Shown piece by piece: positions 44,487-53,647 of a DNA stretch of 64,000 nt (position 1 is its first letter; every line of letters begins with the position of its first letter). The stretch spans positions 62,001 through 126,000 of the forward strand of contig NZ_JAEMUI010000003.1 in NCBI RefSeq assembly GCF_016461715.1. Direction: 5' to 3'. This DNA comes from Marinomonas spartinae. GTDB taxonomy: Bacteria > Pseudomonadota > Gammaproteobacteria > Pseudomonadales > Marinomonadaceae. Both the position numbers and the translations under genes were made by a program. The notes beneath the pieces were generated by a model, which saw only the letters and a list, made by a program, of their open reading frames with translations, was not told the origin of the DNA and made no database searches.

Positions 44487-46265
44487 ATGAGCAGTTTAGC
44501 CCATTGTAATTTTCCCTTTACCGCCGTTGCCGGACAAGAGTCTTTGAAGCTTGCTCTTATTCTAGTAGCGATTAATCCGAAAATTGGTGGAGTGCTCATT
44601 AGTGGGCCACGTGGTTCGGCGAAGTCGACCCTAGCTCGTGGTTTATCCGGTGTTATGCCAACGCTGAATAATGAGGCGTTTGTGCCGTTTACGACGTTAC
44701 CTTTAGGAGCCAGTGAAGATCGTCTGTTAGGGGCGTTAGATCTAGAGCAGGTTTTGCAAGACAAGGAGGTGGTGTTCAAACCTGGGTTGTTAAGCCGTGC
44801 CCATGGCGGTGTTTTGTACGTGGATGAAGTCAATTTGTTGGCAGACCATTTGGTTGATCAATTGTTGGATGTGTCTGCCAGTGGCGTGAATCGTGTCGAA
44901 CGTGATGGTATTAGCCACGAACATGAGGCAAAGTTTTTATTGATCGGTACGATGAACCCAGATGAAGGGGAATTGCGTCCACAGTTGCAAGACCGTTTTG
45001 GTTTGATGGTGTCCTTGAGTAACCAATACAGTTTAGAAGAACGAGTACAAATCGTGCGATTGCGTGATGAGTATGATCAAGACCCTAAAGGTTTCTGTGA
45101 CGCGTTCAAATACAAACAGCGTAATCTCAGACACAGTGTGAAAGCAGCCAGAGAGTTGCTAACAAAAGTACGCTGTGCTGATGCCTTGCGTATGGATATT
45201 GCCACTCGGTGCTATGAAGCCAATGTGGATGGTGTGCGAGCCGATATTGTCTGGGTGCGAGCTGCCATGGCGCATGCCGCTTGGCGCGGGGCACTGACGG
45301 TTTCGATTGATGATATTCAAGCGGTTGAAGCGTTTGTGTTGGACCACCGTCGACAGCCTCATCAGCAAGTCCCTCCTTCTATTGTGCCGCCATCGCGCCG
45401 CCCCGCTGACTCTTTTAAAGATCCAAAAATGCCGCCTTCACAAGCGCCAAACAACACCCGCAGCGAGCAGAAAGAGGATCAAGCCTCACAAGGCGAATGG
45501 GGTAGTATGACACCAAAAAGTGCAGAGAGTCATGGTCGAATACCGCTTCCCGCAAGTGATATTTCCGCTCGCTCCCCATCGTCTAGTTCGTTGATCAGTG
45601 AGGTGACGCCGGGAAAGCACCGAGGTAAACATCAGGGTGGCTATCGCCCTGATGCTTCCACAAATAGTGTGAGTGTGGACTGGTTTCGAAGTCTAACGAA
45701 AAACCCGCAAACTTGGCCACCAGAAAGTCTAACATCCAAAATGGCCAATACAGGCCAGCCTGTTTTGCACCTTGTTTTGTTGGATGCTTCTGCCTCTACG
45801 TTGAGTCAAGGGAGTTTTGCAAAAGCCAAAGGGGTGATTATTGACATTGCAAAGCGTGCCTATCTTGCTCGAGAGTACATGGCCATTTTAGGTTTTGGTC
45901 AGGACGGGGTCTCATCGGTTTTACCTAGAGTACGCGCCCCCAAAGAGATCACCGAGTTACTAGATCAATTAAGCGCGGGTGGCGGCACACCGTTTCGGCT
46001 GGTCATCGACAAGGCTCGGCAATACTTAAGCCTGCAACATAAGCGTCAAACGGGCTTATTAAGTCGCACCTATATTTTGACCGATGGCCGCACCCAAGCG
46101 GATTTGTCAGACTTTTCAGGGTCTGACAATGGGGCTTTATTGGGTGACTGTGTACTGATCGATACCGAAAACTCGGCCATTAAACGTGGTCGTGGACAAG
46201 ACATTGCCCAACAATTAGGGGCGCAATACATATTATTGAATTCGATTTTAGGGACACCATCATGA
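44487..46265 (+). CDS. Fused ChlI/ChlD-type AAA+ and VWA chelatase subunit (cobalamin locus)
   Basis: The N-terminal AAA+ domain (residues ~8-330; Walker A SGPRGSAKST at 39-48, Walker B GGVLYVDEVN) is ChlI/BchI-like. A Ser/Pro/Gln-rich linker (~335-400) leads to a VWA domain (~425-592) with the MIDAS DxSxS in LLDASAST, as in ChlD. Such proteins power metal insertion with a CobN/ChlH-type subunit. Here the cob gene context suggests cobaltochelatase. No CobN is in this window, so the partner must lie elsewhere (inference). It overlaps cobB by 4 bp. Confidence 0.9.
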   Translation: MSSLAHCNFPFTAVAGQESLKLALILVAINPKIGGVLISGPRGSAKSTLARGLSGVMPTLNNEAFVPFTTLPLGASEDRLLGALDLEQVLQDKEVVFKPGLLSRAHGGVLYVDEVNLLADHLVDQLLDVSASGVNRVERDGISHEHEAKFLLIGTMNPDEGELRPQLQDRFGLMVSLSNQYSLEERVQIVRLRDEYDQDPKGFCDAFKYKQRNLRHSVKAARELLTKVRCADALRMDIATRCYEANVDGVRADIVWVRAAMAHAAWRGALTVSIDDIQAVEAFVLDHRRQPHQQVPPSIVPPSRRPADSFKDPKMPPSQAPNNTRSEQKEDQASQGEWGSMTPKSAESHGRIPLPASDISARSPSSSSLISEVTPGKHRGKHQGGYRPDASTNSVSVDWFRSLTKNPQTWPPESLTSKMANTGQPVLHLVLLDASASTLSQGSFAKAKGVIIDIAKRAYLAREYMAILGFGQDGVSSVLPRVRAPKEITELLDQLSAGGGTPFRLVIDKARQYLSLQHKRQTGLLSRTYILTDGRTQADLSDFSGSDNGALLGDCVLIDTENSAIKRGRGQDIAQQLGAQYILLNSILGTPS

Positions 46266-47611
46266 CCAGGTCAATTGCCGCGCAGTGTCCGGCACTTTTT
46301 TTAACCGCACCAGCTTCCAATCAGGGGAAAACGACCATTACAGCGGCCTTGGCTCGGTATTTTACGAAGCAGGGTAAGGTGGTACGTGTGTTTAAAACGG
46401 GGCCTGATTATCTGGATCCACAAATTCTGGCTCAGGCGTCTCAACAATCTGTTGAGCAGTTAGATATTTGGATGGCCGGAGACGATTACTGCCAAGATAG
46501 ACTCTATCGTGCCGCCCAAGAAGCGGACTTGATTCTTGTTGAAGGGGCGATGGGCATGTTCGATGGCGACCCCTCCAGTGCCGATTTAGCCGCGCGTTTT
46601 GATATCCCTATGGCTATTGTGATGGACGTAAAGGGCATGGCACAAACTGCGGCGGCAGTTGCCTCCGGCCTAGCGAACTTTCGTCATGATGTTGAAATTG
46701 CGGGTCTGATCGCAAATCGCTGTGGCAGTGAGCGCCATGCTCAACTTATTCGTGATGCATTGCCTGATAATTTGCCCTTACTAGCAACGCTCAAACGTGA
46801 TGAAGAGGTGACGTTGCCAGAGCGCCATCTAGGGTTAGTGCAAGCCGAGGAAGTCAAAGATGAATTAGAACTGCGTTTTGAAGCCGCTGTCGATTGGTTG
46901 CAACAAAGTGAGGATAAAGGCTTATTAGCGCTGCCTAAAGTCGTGTCTTTTCAACCCGCGAAAAAACCAGTAAATACTATAAAGACTGAGCCATTACTGC
47001 AGGGAAAAACCATAGCCGTTGCCAAAGATGCAGCCTTTAGCTTTATCTACGATGCCAATGTAAATGTATTAACAGATCTAGGGGCAAAGGTGGTCTTTTT
47101 CTCGCCATTAAATGATGCAGGGTTGCCCGAAGCTGATGCTTTATGGTTGCCAGGTGGCTACCCAGAATTGCATGCTAAGGCGTTGTCAGAAAACGTCAGT
47201 ATGCGCACGTCCATTCAGGCATTTTACCAATCCGGTCAGCCGATTTTAGCCGAGTGTGGTGGCATGCTTTATAGTTTAGAAACCCTGACGGATTTAGAGG
47301 AAAGAGAGTACCACATGTTAGGCATTCTGGAGGGGCAAGGCGCGATGCGGGGGAAGCGTGGCTGCCAAGGCATGCAAACAGCTGTTATGCCAGAAGGTGA
47401 TATTCGTGGACATGCCCATCATCGGTCCCGTAGCGCCAATACTCCTACACCTGTGGGTTATGGTCGCCGTCAGCGTCATCCTGCGCCAGGGGAGCCTATT
47501 TATCAGCAAAAGGCGTTAACAGCGAGCTATCTACATTTGTTCTTTCCCTCTAATGTGGAAGCGACTGCGCAGTTATTTTTAAAGCAAGCTTCGTCCTTAG
47601 TGAGCGAGTAA
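46262..47611 (+). CDS. cobB: Cobyrinic/hydrogenobyrinic acid a,c-diamide synthase
   Basis: ATP- and glutamine-dependent amidotransferase adding amides at positions a and c of the corrin ring. The N-terminal dethiobiotin-synthetase-like ATPase domain has a P-loop (APASNQGKTTITAAL). The C-terminal class I glutamine amidotransferase-like domain has the nucleophile Cys in LAECGGMLY. Its ATG lies within the stop of the chelatase gene (ATGA). Length 449 is normal. Confidence 0.95.
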   Translation: MTRSIAAQCPALFLTAPASNQGKTTITAALARYFTKQGKVVRVFKTGPDYLDPQILAQASQQSVEQLDIWMAGDDYCQDRLYRAAQEADLILVEGAMGMFDGDPSSADLAARFDIPMAIVMDVKGMAQTAAAVASGLANFRHDVEIAGLIANRCGSERHAQLIRDALPDNLPLLATLKRDEEVTLPERHLGLVQAEEVKDELELRFEAAVDWLQQSEDKGLLALPKVVSFQPAKKPVNTIKTEPLLQGKTIAVAKDAAFSFIYDANVNVLTDLGAKVVFFSPLNDAGLPEADALWLPGGYPELHAKALSENVSMRTSIQAFYQSGQPILAECGGMLYSLETLTDLEEREYHMLGILEGQGAMRGKRGCQGMQTAVMPEGDIRGHAHHRSRSANTPTPVGYGRRQRHPAPGEPIYQQKALTASYLHLFFPSNVEATAQLFLKQASSLVSE

Positions 47612-47623
47612 GGCTAGGTAATT

Positions 47624-48769
47624 ATGTGGCCAGAAAGTGCTGACGAGCCTGCTCCCCTTCGCACAGGGTTGACCACAGGAACCTGTGCAACAGCCTGTTG
47701 TGTGGCCGCGGCACAAGCACTTTTAGGTGGTCATCAAACCTCACAGGTGAGTGTGACTTTACCTAAGGGGCAAACGGTTGAACTGACCATTGAGTCCTAT
47801 CAAGCGTTGGACTTAACCTTGGAAAAGGGTATTAGAACGTCAACGGTTAAGGATGCAGGAGATGATCCAGACGCGACCCATGGTGCAACGGTGTTCGTTG
47901 AGCTGCGTTTGACAGCCGAGCAAGGGGTTCAGTTTTTTGCGGCTCAAGGGGTCGGTACGGTAACCCGAACGGGCCTTGTATTAGCCGTTGGTGAACCTGC
48001 CATTAATCCCGTGCCTAGAAACATGATGGTGAATCATTTGAGCGAGTTCGCCAAACGTTATGATTATAGCGGCGGCTTTGCCGTTTCTGTCGGCGTGGTC
48101 AATGGTGAGCAAATTGCCCTGAAAACCATGAACCCTCGTTTGGGCATTGTGGGAGGGCTATCTATTCTTGGCACCACGGGAATTGTGCGGCCTTTTTCTT
48201 GCGCTGCTTACATTGCTTCGATCCATCAAGGGATTGATGTGGCCCGAGCCAATGGTCTGACACATATTGCGGCCACGACGGGCAACGCCAGTGAGGTGGC
48301 AATAAAACAGCATTATGGCTTAACAGACATGGCCTTGATTGAAATGGGTGACTTTGTTGGCGCCGTGTTAAAGCATATTCGAAAAGTGGAGCACGCTGCC
48401 TCGATTCAATTAAGCAAACTCAGTATTTGTGGCGGCTTTGGTAAAATCAGTAAACTGGCCCAACAGCATATGGATTTAAACAGTCGAGTCTCTAGTATTA
48501 ATTTAGAGGCCTTGGCGGATCTTGCGGCGACTCTGGGTGCCGATGAATCACTACAAACGCGTATGCGAGGGGCCAATACCAGTGTGGAAGCCTTGGCGTT
48601 GTTTAAGCAACATGCTAATGGCAACCAAGAAAATTTGGCGGATGCCGTGTGTCAGCAGGCGTTGTTGTTTGCTCGCCGCTATATTCCTGATCATATGGCA
48701 TTGGAAGTGTGGTCGATTGATCGCAAAGGCCAGTTTGTAGGCTTTGCCACCGATACAAAGATTGAATAG
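47624..48769 (+). CDS. cbiD: Cobalt-precorrin-5B (C1)-methyltransferase CbiD
   Basis: SAM-dependent C1 methylation of the corrin ring, CbiD family. The N-terminal [23 protein letters not shown] motif (seen as [12 protein letters not shown]) and [13 protein letters not shown] are diagnostic. Length 381 is normal. CbiD is classically an anaerobic-pathway enzyme, but some aerobic producers such as Pseudomonas also keep it. It sits between cobB and cobK. Confidence 0.95.
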   Translation: MWPESADEPAPLRTGLTTGTCATACCVAAAQALLGGHQTSQVSVTLPKGQTVELTIESYQALDLTLEKGIRTSTVKDAGDDPDATHGATVFVELRLTAEQGVQFFAAQGVGTVTRTGLVLAVGEPAINPVPRNMMVNHLSEFAKRYDYSGGFAVSVGVVNGEQIALKTMNPRLGIVGGLSILGTTGIVRPFSCAAYIASIHQGIDVARANGLTHIAATTGNASEVAIKQHYGLTDMALIEMGDFVGAVLKHIRKVEHAASIQLSKLSICGGFGKISKLAQQHMDLNSRVSSINLEALADLAATLGADESLQTRMRGANTSVEALALFKQHANGNQENLADAVCQQALLFARRYIPDHMALEVWSIDRKGQFVGFATDTKIE

Positions 48770-48774
48770 AGGGG

Positions 48775-49593
48775 ATGATGGCGTTGGATGCAAAAGAGCG
48801 AACAAAAAAACTGCTGCTACTTGGTGGAACGGCGGATGCCAGACGGCTGGCGGATGCGCTGCATCAAGCGGGCATCAGTGTGATATACAGTTTGGCTGGC
48901 TTGGTGCGCGTTCCTAAAGTGGACTGTGAATTAGTGGTCGGTGGCTTTACGCAATTTGGTGGGTTAGCCAACTATCTAACCGAACAGAATGTTGCTGCTA
49001 TTTTGGACGTCACCCATCCTTACGCGCAAACTATGAGCAGCAAAGCGGTTGAGGCCGCTAGGGAAGTTGGTATCCCTTGTTGGCGTTTTCATCGCCCAGC
49101 GTGGCAAGCTGTCGCGGGAGATCAATGGCGTTATTATGACGACGATGAAGCGCTTATTTTGCAATTAGCCCATTTTAAGCGTCCATTACTGAGTGCGGGT
49201 CAAGTGAGTGAAGACTCGTTGCTGCGCATTTTACAGTTGCCAAGTATTGAATATGTGGTGTGGCGAACGGCAGTGACGCCTGCATTTGATCTGCCTAGGG
49301 CAGTACATTGGGTAAAGGCCATTGGGCCTTTTCACCTCGAAGAAGAACAGCAATTATTGCAGGCTCAACAAGTGGATGTCATTGTCAGTAAAAACAGCGG
49401 GGGCAGCGCCACCTATGCTAAGTTGGAAGCGGCCCGAGCGTTATCTATCCCTGTTTTGCTACACACAAGGCCACGCTTGCCGGAAGCGGATCAAGAATTC
49501 AGCGACACAGATAAGTGCCTGCAAGCGTGTTTAGCGGCTTGGGGGAACATCATTCCAACTTTTAAAACTCAACAAAAAGACAACCAACAGTGA
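48775..49593 (+). CDS. cobK: Precorrin-6A reductase
   Basis: NAD(P)H-dependent reductase (CobK/CbiJ) with the LLLGGTADARRLADAL N-terminal nucleotide-binding motif, VDCELVVGGF, and the conserved DVTHPYAQTMSSKAVEAA. The start may be either ATG at 48775 or 48778, directly after a GAGGGG. Its last codon overlaps the GTG start of cobH (GTGA). Confidence 0.93.
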   Translation: MMALDAKERTKKLLLLGGTADARRLADALHQAGISVIYSLAGLVRVPKVDCELVVGGFTQFGGLANYLTEQNVAAILDVTHPYAQTMSSKAVEAAREVGIPCWRFHRPAWQAVAGDQWRYYDDDEALILQLAHFKRPLLSAGQVSEDSLLRILQLPSIEYVVWRTAVTPAFDLPRAVHWVKAIGPFHLEEEQQLLQAQQVDVIVSKNSGGSATYAKLEAARALSIPVLLHTRPRLPEADQEFSDTDKCLQACLAAWGNIIPTFKTQQKDNQQ

Positions 49594-50267
49594 CTCAAGA
49601 TACTTTTTCTCAACGGGTTTCCGACAAAGCTTATCAATATGAGAACAACCCTCAGGCGATTGAGCAGGAGAGCTTTCGGCAAATTCGCGAACTGACCGAT
49701 TTATCGGCTTTTACTCAAGATCAACAACAAGTAGTGATGCGAGTGGTGCACAGTTTAGGCTTTCCTGATGTGTCGACCCAAATGCGTTTTAGCCAACATG
49801 CCACCCAATCAGGGCGAGAGGCGTTAGCAAAACATTGTGCCATTTTGTGTGATGTGGAGATGGTCAAGCAAGGTGTGACCAAACGCATGATAGAGCGTGA
49901 ACCCTTGTGTTTTCTAAACGATCCTCGTACTGCTGAACTGGCAAAAAACAAAGGGGAAACTCGCTCTATGGCGGCCTTGAGTTTATGGCAAGACACTCTA
50001 GCGGGCAGTGTAGTACTTATTGGTAATGCGCCGACAGCGCTGTTTCGTTTATTGGAGATGGTTGCACAAGGGGCGCCCAAGCCCGCTTTAATTATTGGTA
50101 TGCCGGTAGGGTTTGTGGGAGCGGCTGAGTCGAAAGAGGCGTTGTGGCAAGCCCATGAAAGGCTTGGCATCGAATGCATAACGTTGCTTGGTCGCATGGG
50201 GGGTAGTGCAGTGACTTCCGCCAGCTGTAACGCTTTATTGCGTTGCAATATTCAAGAGTATTATTAA
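49590..50267 (+). CDS. cobH: Precorrin-8X methylmutase
   Basis: CobH/CbiC, which moves a methyl group from C11 to C12 to give (hydrogeno)cobyrinic acid. The catalytic His is in VVHSLGFPDV, and IGNAPTALFRLLEM and IGMPVGFVGAAESK are family hallmarks. The start is a GTG overlapping the cobK stop. The N-terminal ~25 residues are slightly longer than in the smallest homologues. Confidence 0.94.
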   Translation: MTQDTFSQRVSDKAYQYENNPQAIEQESFRQIRELTDLSAFTQDQQQVVMRVVHSLGFPDVSTQMRFSQHATQSGREALAKHCAILCDVEMVKQGVTKRMIEREPLCFLNDPRTAELAKNKGETRSMAALSLWQDTLAGSVVLIGNAPTALFRLLEMVAQGAPKPALIIGMPVGFVGAAESKEALWQAHERLGIECITLLGRMGGSAVTSASCNALLRCNIQEYY

Positions 50268-50307
50268 TGGAAGTGGGCAGTAAATATAATTGATGGAAAA
50301 AGTGCAG

Positions 50308-51639
50308 ATGAAAATACACGTTGTTGGCCTTGGGGTCGCGGAACAGGCGATACTCTCGGAAGAAGCGCAATCACTGCTTGCGAATTTATCTGCCAAGGAC
50401 ATTGTCTTGGGGGCCTCTCGTCAACATGACACCATTGCTCACTATGCTCATCAGGCCCAGCGACAGGCGTTACCTAAGCTAACACAATTGGCAGAGTTGT
50501 TTGGTCAGTGGCAAACCCAAGGGGCTGAGCAGGTGGTGGTCTTAGCGTCGGGGGATCCTCTTTATTACGGTATTGGGGCTTGGTTAGTACGTACTTTTCC
50601 GTTTGAATCCTTATGTTTTTATCCCAATGTGTCCAGCGTGCAAGTGGCTTGTCATCGCCTTGGTTTGTCTTTGCAAAACGTTCATGTCGTGAGTTTGCAT
50701 GGCCGTCCACTTGCCAGTTTACGTCGCCATTTGCAGTCGAACAAAACCTTGGTGTTACTGACTGACCAATATAGTCAACCGAAACAAATCGCTCAAGAAT
50801 GTAGCATGGCTGGGATGGATCACAGTGAAATAACGGTGTGTGAGGCGCTAGGCTATACCCACGAAAAAGTACGAACCTTTGTTGCCAAAGAGGGGCTTGA
50901 GAATGACGCTATGTTTGATCCATTGAATGTGATCGTGGTGAAAACCAGTCAACAAACGTCAATTTACCCAAGTGCCCCAGGTATTCCAGATGTGTCTTTT
51001 ATTACCGATAAAGGTGAAGGGAAAGGCATGATAACCAAGCGGGAAGTACGTCTGGCGGTTTTGTCTTACATGAATATCAATCAGGATGATACTGTCTGGG
51101 ATATTGGTGCAGGTTGTGGTGGCGTCAGTGTGGAGTTGGCCTATTGGCATCCTCATAGTCGGATCATTGCCATTGAGCATCATGCCGAGCGTTTGGCATG
51201 TTTAAGAGCCAATCAAGAGCGCTTTGGTGTTGTACAGAATTTGTCTATTGTGGCAGGGCGGGCTCCTGATGCGCTGGTGGATTTATCCTTACCGAATAAA
51301 GTCTTTATTGGCGGCAGTGATGGGGAGCTCTGCGTTTTACTTGAGAGTGTTTGGTCTATTTTACCGCTTGGTGGCACGTTGACAGTGAGTGCTGTGACCG
51401 AAGAGACTAAATACCAAGTAATGCAATTTGTTCTGCAACGTGATCTAAAGCAAGACGCAAATGAACAGAGTGTGCAATTGTCTATCAGTAAGGGGGAGCG
51501 ACTAGCTGGGCAACGCATGTTTCGTCCAAATTTGCCCGTGAGTCTTTTTCATTTTTCTAAGCTTAGTGGTAAAGTCGCGCCCCATTATCATCATGTTCTC
51601 ACAGAAAGCACGAATGCCTTTAAGGAAAACGCCCAATGA
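50308..51639 (+). CDS. cobL: Bifunctional precorrin-6Y C5,15-methyltransferase (decarboxylating) CobL
   Basis: Fusion of CbiE-like (residues ~1-215) and CbiT-like (~225-440) methyltransferases acting at C5 and C15 with decarboxylation of the acetate side chain. N-domain: VVLASGDPLYYGIGAWLV; C-domain: the SAM motif DTVWDIGAGCGGVSVELA. I prefer the ATG at 50308 (GGAAAAAG before it); the ATG at 50293 lacks a good ribosome site. It overlaps cobI by 4 bp. Confidence 0.93.
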   Translation: MKIHVVGLGVAEQAILSEEAQSLLANLSAKDIVLGASRQHDTIAHYAHQAQRQALPKLTQLAELFGQWQTQGAEQVVVLASGDPLYYGIGAWLVRTFPFESLCFYPNVSSVQVACHRLGLSLQNVHVVSLHGRPLASLRRHLQSNKTLVLLTDQYSQPKQIAQECSMAGMDHSEITVCEALGYTHEKVRTFVAKEGLENDAMFDPLNVIVVKTSQQTSIYPSAPGIPDVSFITDKGEGKGMITKREVRLAVLSYMNINQDDTVWDIGAGCGGVSVELAYWHPHSRIIAIEHHAERLACLRANQERFGVVQNLSIVAGRAPDALVDLSLPNKVFIGGSDGELCVLLESVWSILPLGGTLTVSAVTEETKYQVMQFVLQRDLKQDANEQSVQLSISKGERLAGQRMFRPNLPVSLFHFSKLSGKVAPHYHHVLTESTNAFKENAQ

Positions 51640-52376
51640 ATGGCATGGACACAGAAGAAAAACAGGGTCGATTTATTGGTGTCGGTGTCGGACCAGGCGA
51701 CCCAGAGTTAATTACCCTAAAAGCCTTACGTTTAATTCAATCCGCCGATGTGATCAGTTATCTTGCGAATGCCGAAGGAGGCTCTCAAGCGAAAAGCATT
51801 GCCTGTGAAGCGTTTGTTGGTGTGGCCCATAAACAGCATGAAATAGCCATCGTGATGCCCATGTCTACCGACCGTCAGCTGGCTAACGACGCTTATGATC
51901 GCGGTGCTACGGCTATTGCCCATGAATTATCGCAAGGTAAGGATGTGGTATTTTTATGCGAAGGGGATCCTTTGTTTTTTGGTTCTTTTGCCTATTTATT
52001 AGAGCGCTTAGAAGGACGCTTTACATGCCAGGTAGTACCTGGAGTGTCCTCCATCAATGCGGCATCATCAGCCCTGAATCACCCGTTAACGGTTTTAAAA
52101 GAATCGTTAGCTGTAGTGAGTGGGCGTCATTCGCCAGAGCAAATTGATAATGCACTTGAGCAACATGATAGTGTCGTCATTATGAAAGCAGGGCGAGCGC
52201 GTCCGCGTATTTTAATGGCCTTGCGTAAGACCAATCGGCTACAGGATGCGAAATACCTAGAATATATCGGTCGCGACAATGAGCGTATTGTTCATGATGT
52301 ATCGACCTTGGAAAATGGTGCTGGGCCGTACTTTTCACTTTTTGTCGTGACCAAATCGGAGCGAGGCACCCGATGA
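51636..52376 (+). CDS. cobI: Precorrin-2 C20-methyltransferase
   Basis: Tetrapyrrole methylase CobI/CbiL. Signature regions GVGVGPGDPELITLKA, FLCEGDPLFFGSFAYL and VVPGVSSINAASSAL are present. Length 246 is normal. Both ends overlap neighbours by 4 bp (ATGA), showing tight translational coupling with cobL and cbiG. Confidence 0.95.
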   Translation: MNGMDTEEKQGRFIGVGVGPGDPELITLKALRLIQSADVISYLANAEGGSQAKSIACEAFVGVAHKQHEIAIVMPMSTDRQLANDAYDRGATAIAHELSQGKDVVFLCEGDPLFFGSFAYLLERLEGRFTCQVVPGVSSINAASSALNHPLTVLKESLAVVSGRHSPEQIDNALEQHDSVVIMKAGRARPRILMALRKTNRLQDAKYLEYIGRDNERIVHDVSTLENGAGPYFSLFVVTKSERGTR

Positions 52377-53128
52377 TTCGAGTGATTGCGTTAACGCCAG
52401 CCGGAAAAGAACTGGCCCAGCGCTTACGGACTTTTTGGCCTGACAGTGTCCTAGACTATAAACCAAAGCCATTCGCGGAGCAGGTGCAAAGGGCATTTGA
52501 ACAGGGGGATTCGCTGATTTTTATCTGTGCCACTGGCATTGTGATGAGAACGCTTGCTCCTGTGATCCAAAATAAGCGTCAAGATCCTCCGGTGTTGGTA
52601 TTGGATGAAGAAGGCAAATTTGTCATCCCGCTTTTGTCTGGTCACGAGGGGGGAGCCAATGAGTGGGGAGCACAAGTGGCACAAGCGCTTGGTGCCCAAT
52701 TGGTGATGACGACGGCACAACCTTATCTGAATCCGGTTTACACTCTTGGTATGGGGTGTGAGCGTGGTTGTCCGCTGGCGTTTCTTGAAAGCTTAATGCT
52801 CGATGCGTTAGATCAAAAAGGTTTAACCCCAAGTGATATTAATTCACTCAGTAGCATTGATATTAAAGCGGATGAAGTAAATCTTATCGCGTTAGCGGAA
52901 AAATATGATTGGGCCTTTCATACCTTTTCAGCCGATCAGCTCTCTACTATGGAGACCTTCCTTAGTTCTCGTTCTGAATACGTTTATAACACCGTTGGCG
53001 TCTATGGTGTGGCGGAATCCGCCGCTTTGTTTGCTGCCCACAATGTGACGGGCTCAGAACCCGAGCTAATGCTTAATAAAATCAAAAATGCCAAAGCGAC
53101 TTGTGCTATAGGGCGTTCCTTTCCATAA
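52373..53128 (+). CDS. cbiG: Short CbiG-type cobalamin biosynthesis protein
   Basis: A 251-residue protein with the CbiG N-terminal domain (residues ~1-120: FICATGIVMRTLAPVIQNK, VIPLLSGHEGGANE) joined directly to the CbiG C-terminal/CobE-like domain (~121-251: LGMGCERGCPLAFLE, SSIDIKADEVNL). The central linker domain of full-length CbiG (~350 residues) is missing. CbiG opens the ring A lactone in the anaerobic pathway. Last gene of the cob operon; no CobM or CobJ gene follows. Confidence 0.9.
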   Translation: MIRVIALTPAGKELAQRLRTFWPDSVLDYKPKPFAEQVQRAFEQGDSLIFICATGIVMRTLAPVIQNKRQDPPVLVLDEEGKFVIPLLSGHEGGANEWGAQVAQALGAQLVMTTAQPYLNPVYTLGMGCERGCPLAFLESLMLDALDQKGLTPSDINSLSSIDIKADEVNLIALAEKYDWAFHTFSADQLSTMETFLSSRSEYVYNTVGVYGVAESAALFAAHNVTGSEPELMLNKIKNAKATCAIGRSFP

Positions 53129-53647
53129 AGCTGATGACGTTTAATCATCAACAATCGGTGGCATTTTTCTGAGAAATGGCAGTGTGTTACTGGCATGTTT
53201 TTGTGCTGGTTTTTCATTGTAAAGATTGGATGAGTATAAGGTGATGTTTGATAGAAGCGACATGCTATTGATGTCGTGACAGCAAAGTTGTGGAAATGTG
53301 TTCTTTTGTCAATAAAAAGTAAAAAAATTAAGACAGGGGGATAGGAAGAATGTCATCATTAAGGTACTCTTCTAGCAAATTAGCTATGGAAGCGTCTTCT
53401 AAACGGATTTTTATTCTGAGTGTTTTATCACTCACTCCTTGTGAAAAAATTTATAAATTATAAGGTTGAATTCTCTTATAAAAATATTTTATCAGTGTAC
53501 TGTCTTTTATTTCTATTTTGTATGTAGTTAACTGATTTTATTATTTTTTGAGTGGTTCGAATAGAAAGTATGTCTTCTATGTTTTTTTGGGTATTGGTCA
53601 TCTTAATGGTGTGACTAATAACGGCCTCATTGATAAGGGACATAACT
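53129..53647. other. Long AT-rich intergenic region before the chemoreceptor
   Basis: About 520 bases without a confident gene. It holds one short ORF with a plausible ribosome site (53350-53463, listed separately). The chemoreceptor promoter is presumably in the last 150 bases. No strong hairpin terminator was seen after cbiG. Confidence 0.4.
53350..53463 (+). CDS. Possible small ORF (37 residues)
   Basis: An ATG after AGGGGGATAGGAAGA opens a 37-codon frame with a basic N-terminus and a central hydrophobic stretch (IFILSVLSLTP). I recognise no family. It may be a small membrane peptide or chance; there is no comparative support. Confidence 0.25.
   Translation: MSSLRYSSSKLAMEASSKRIFILSVLSLTPCEKIYKL

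Noticed and set aside
53129..53340. Possible small RNA in the gap after cbiG
   Set aside because: No promoter plus terminator pair or strong structure could be seen by eye.
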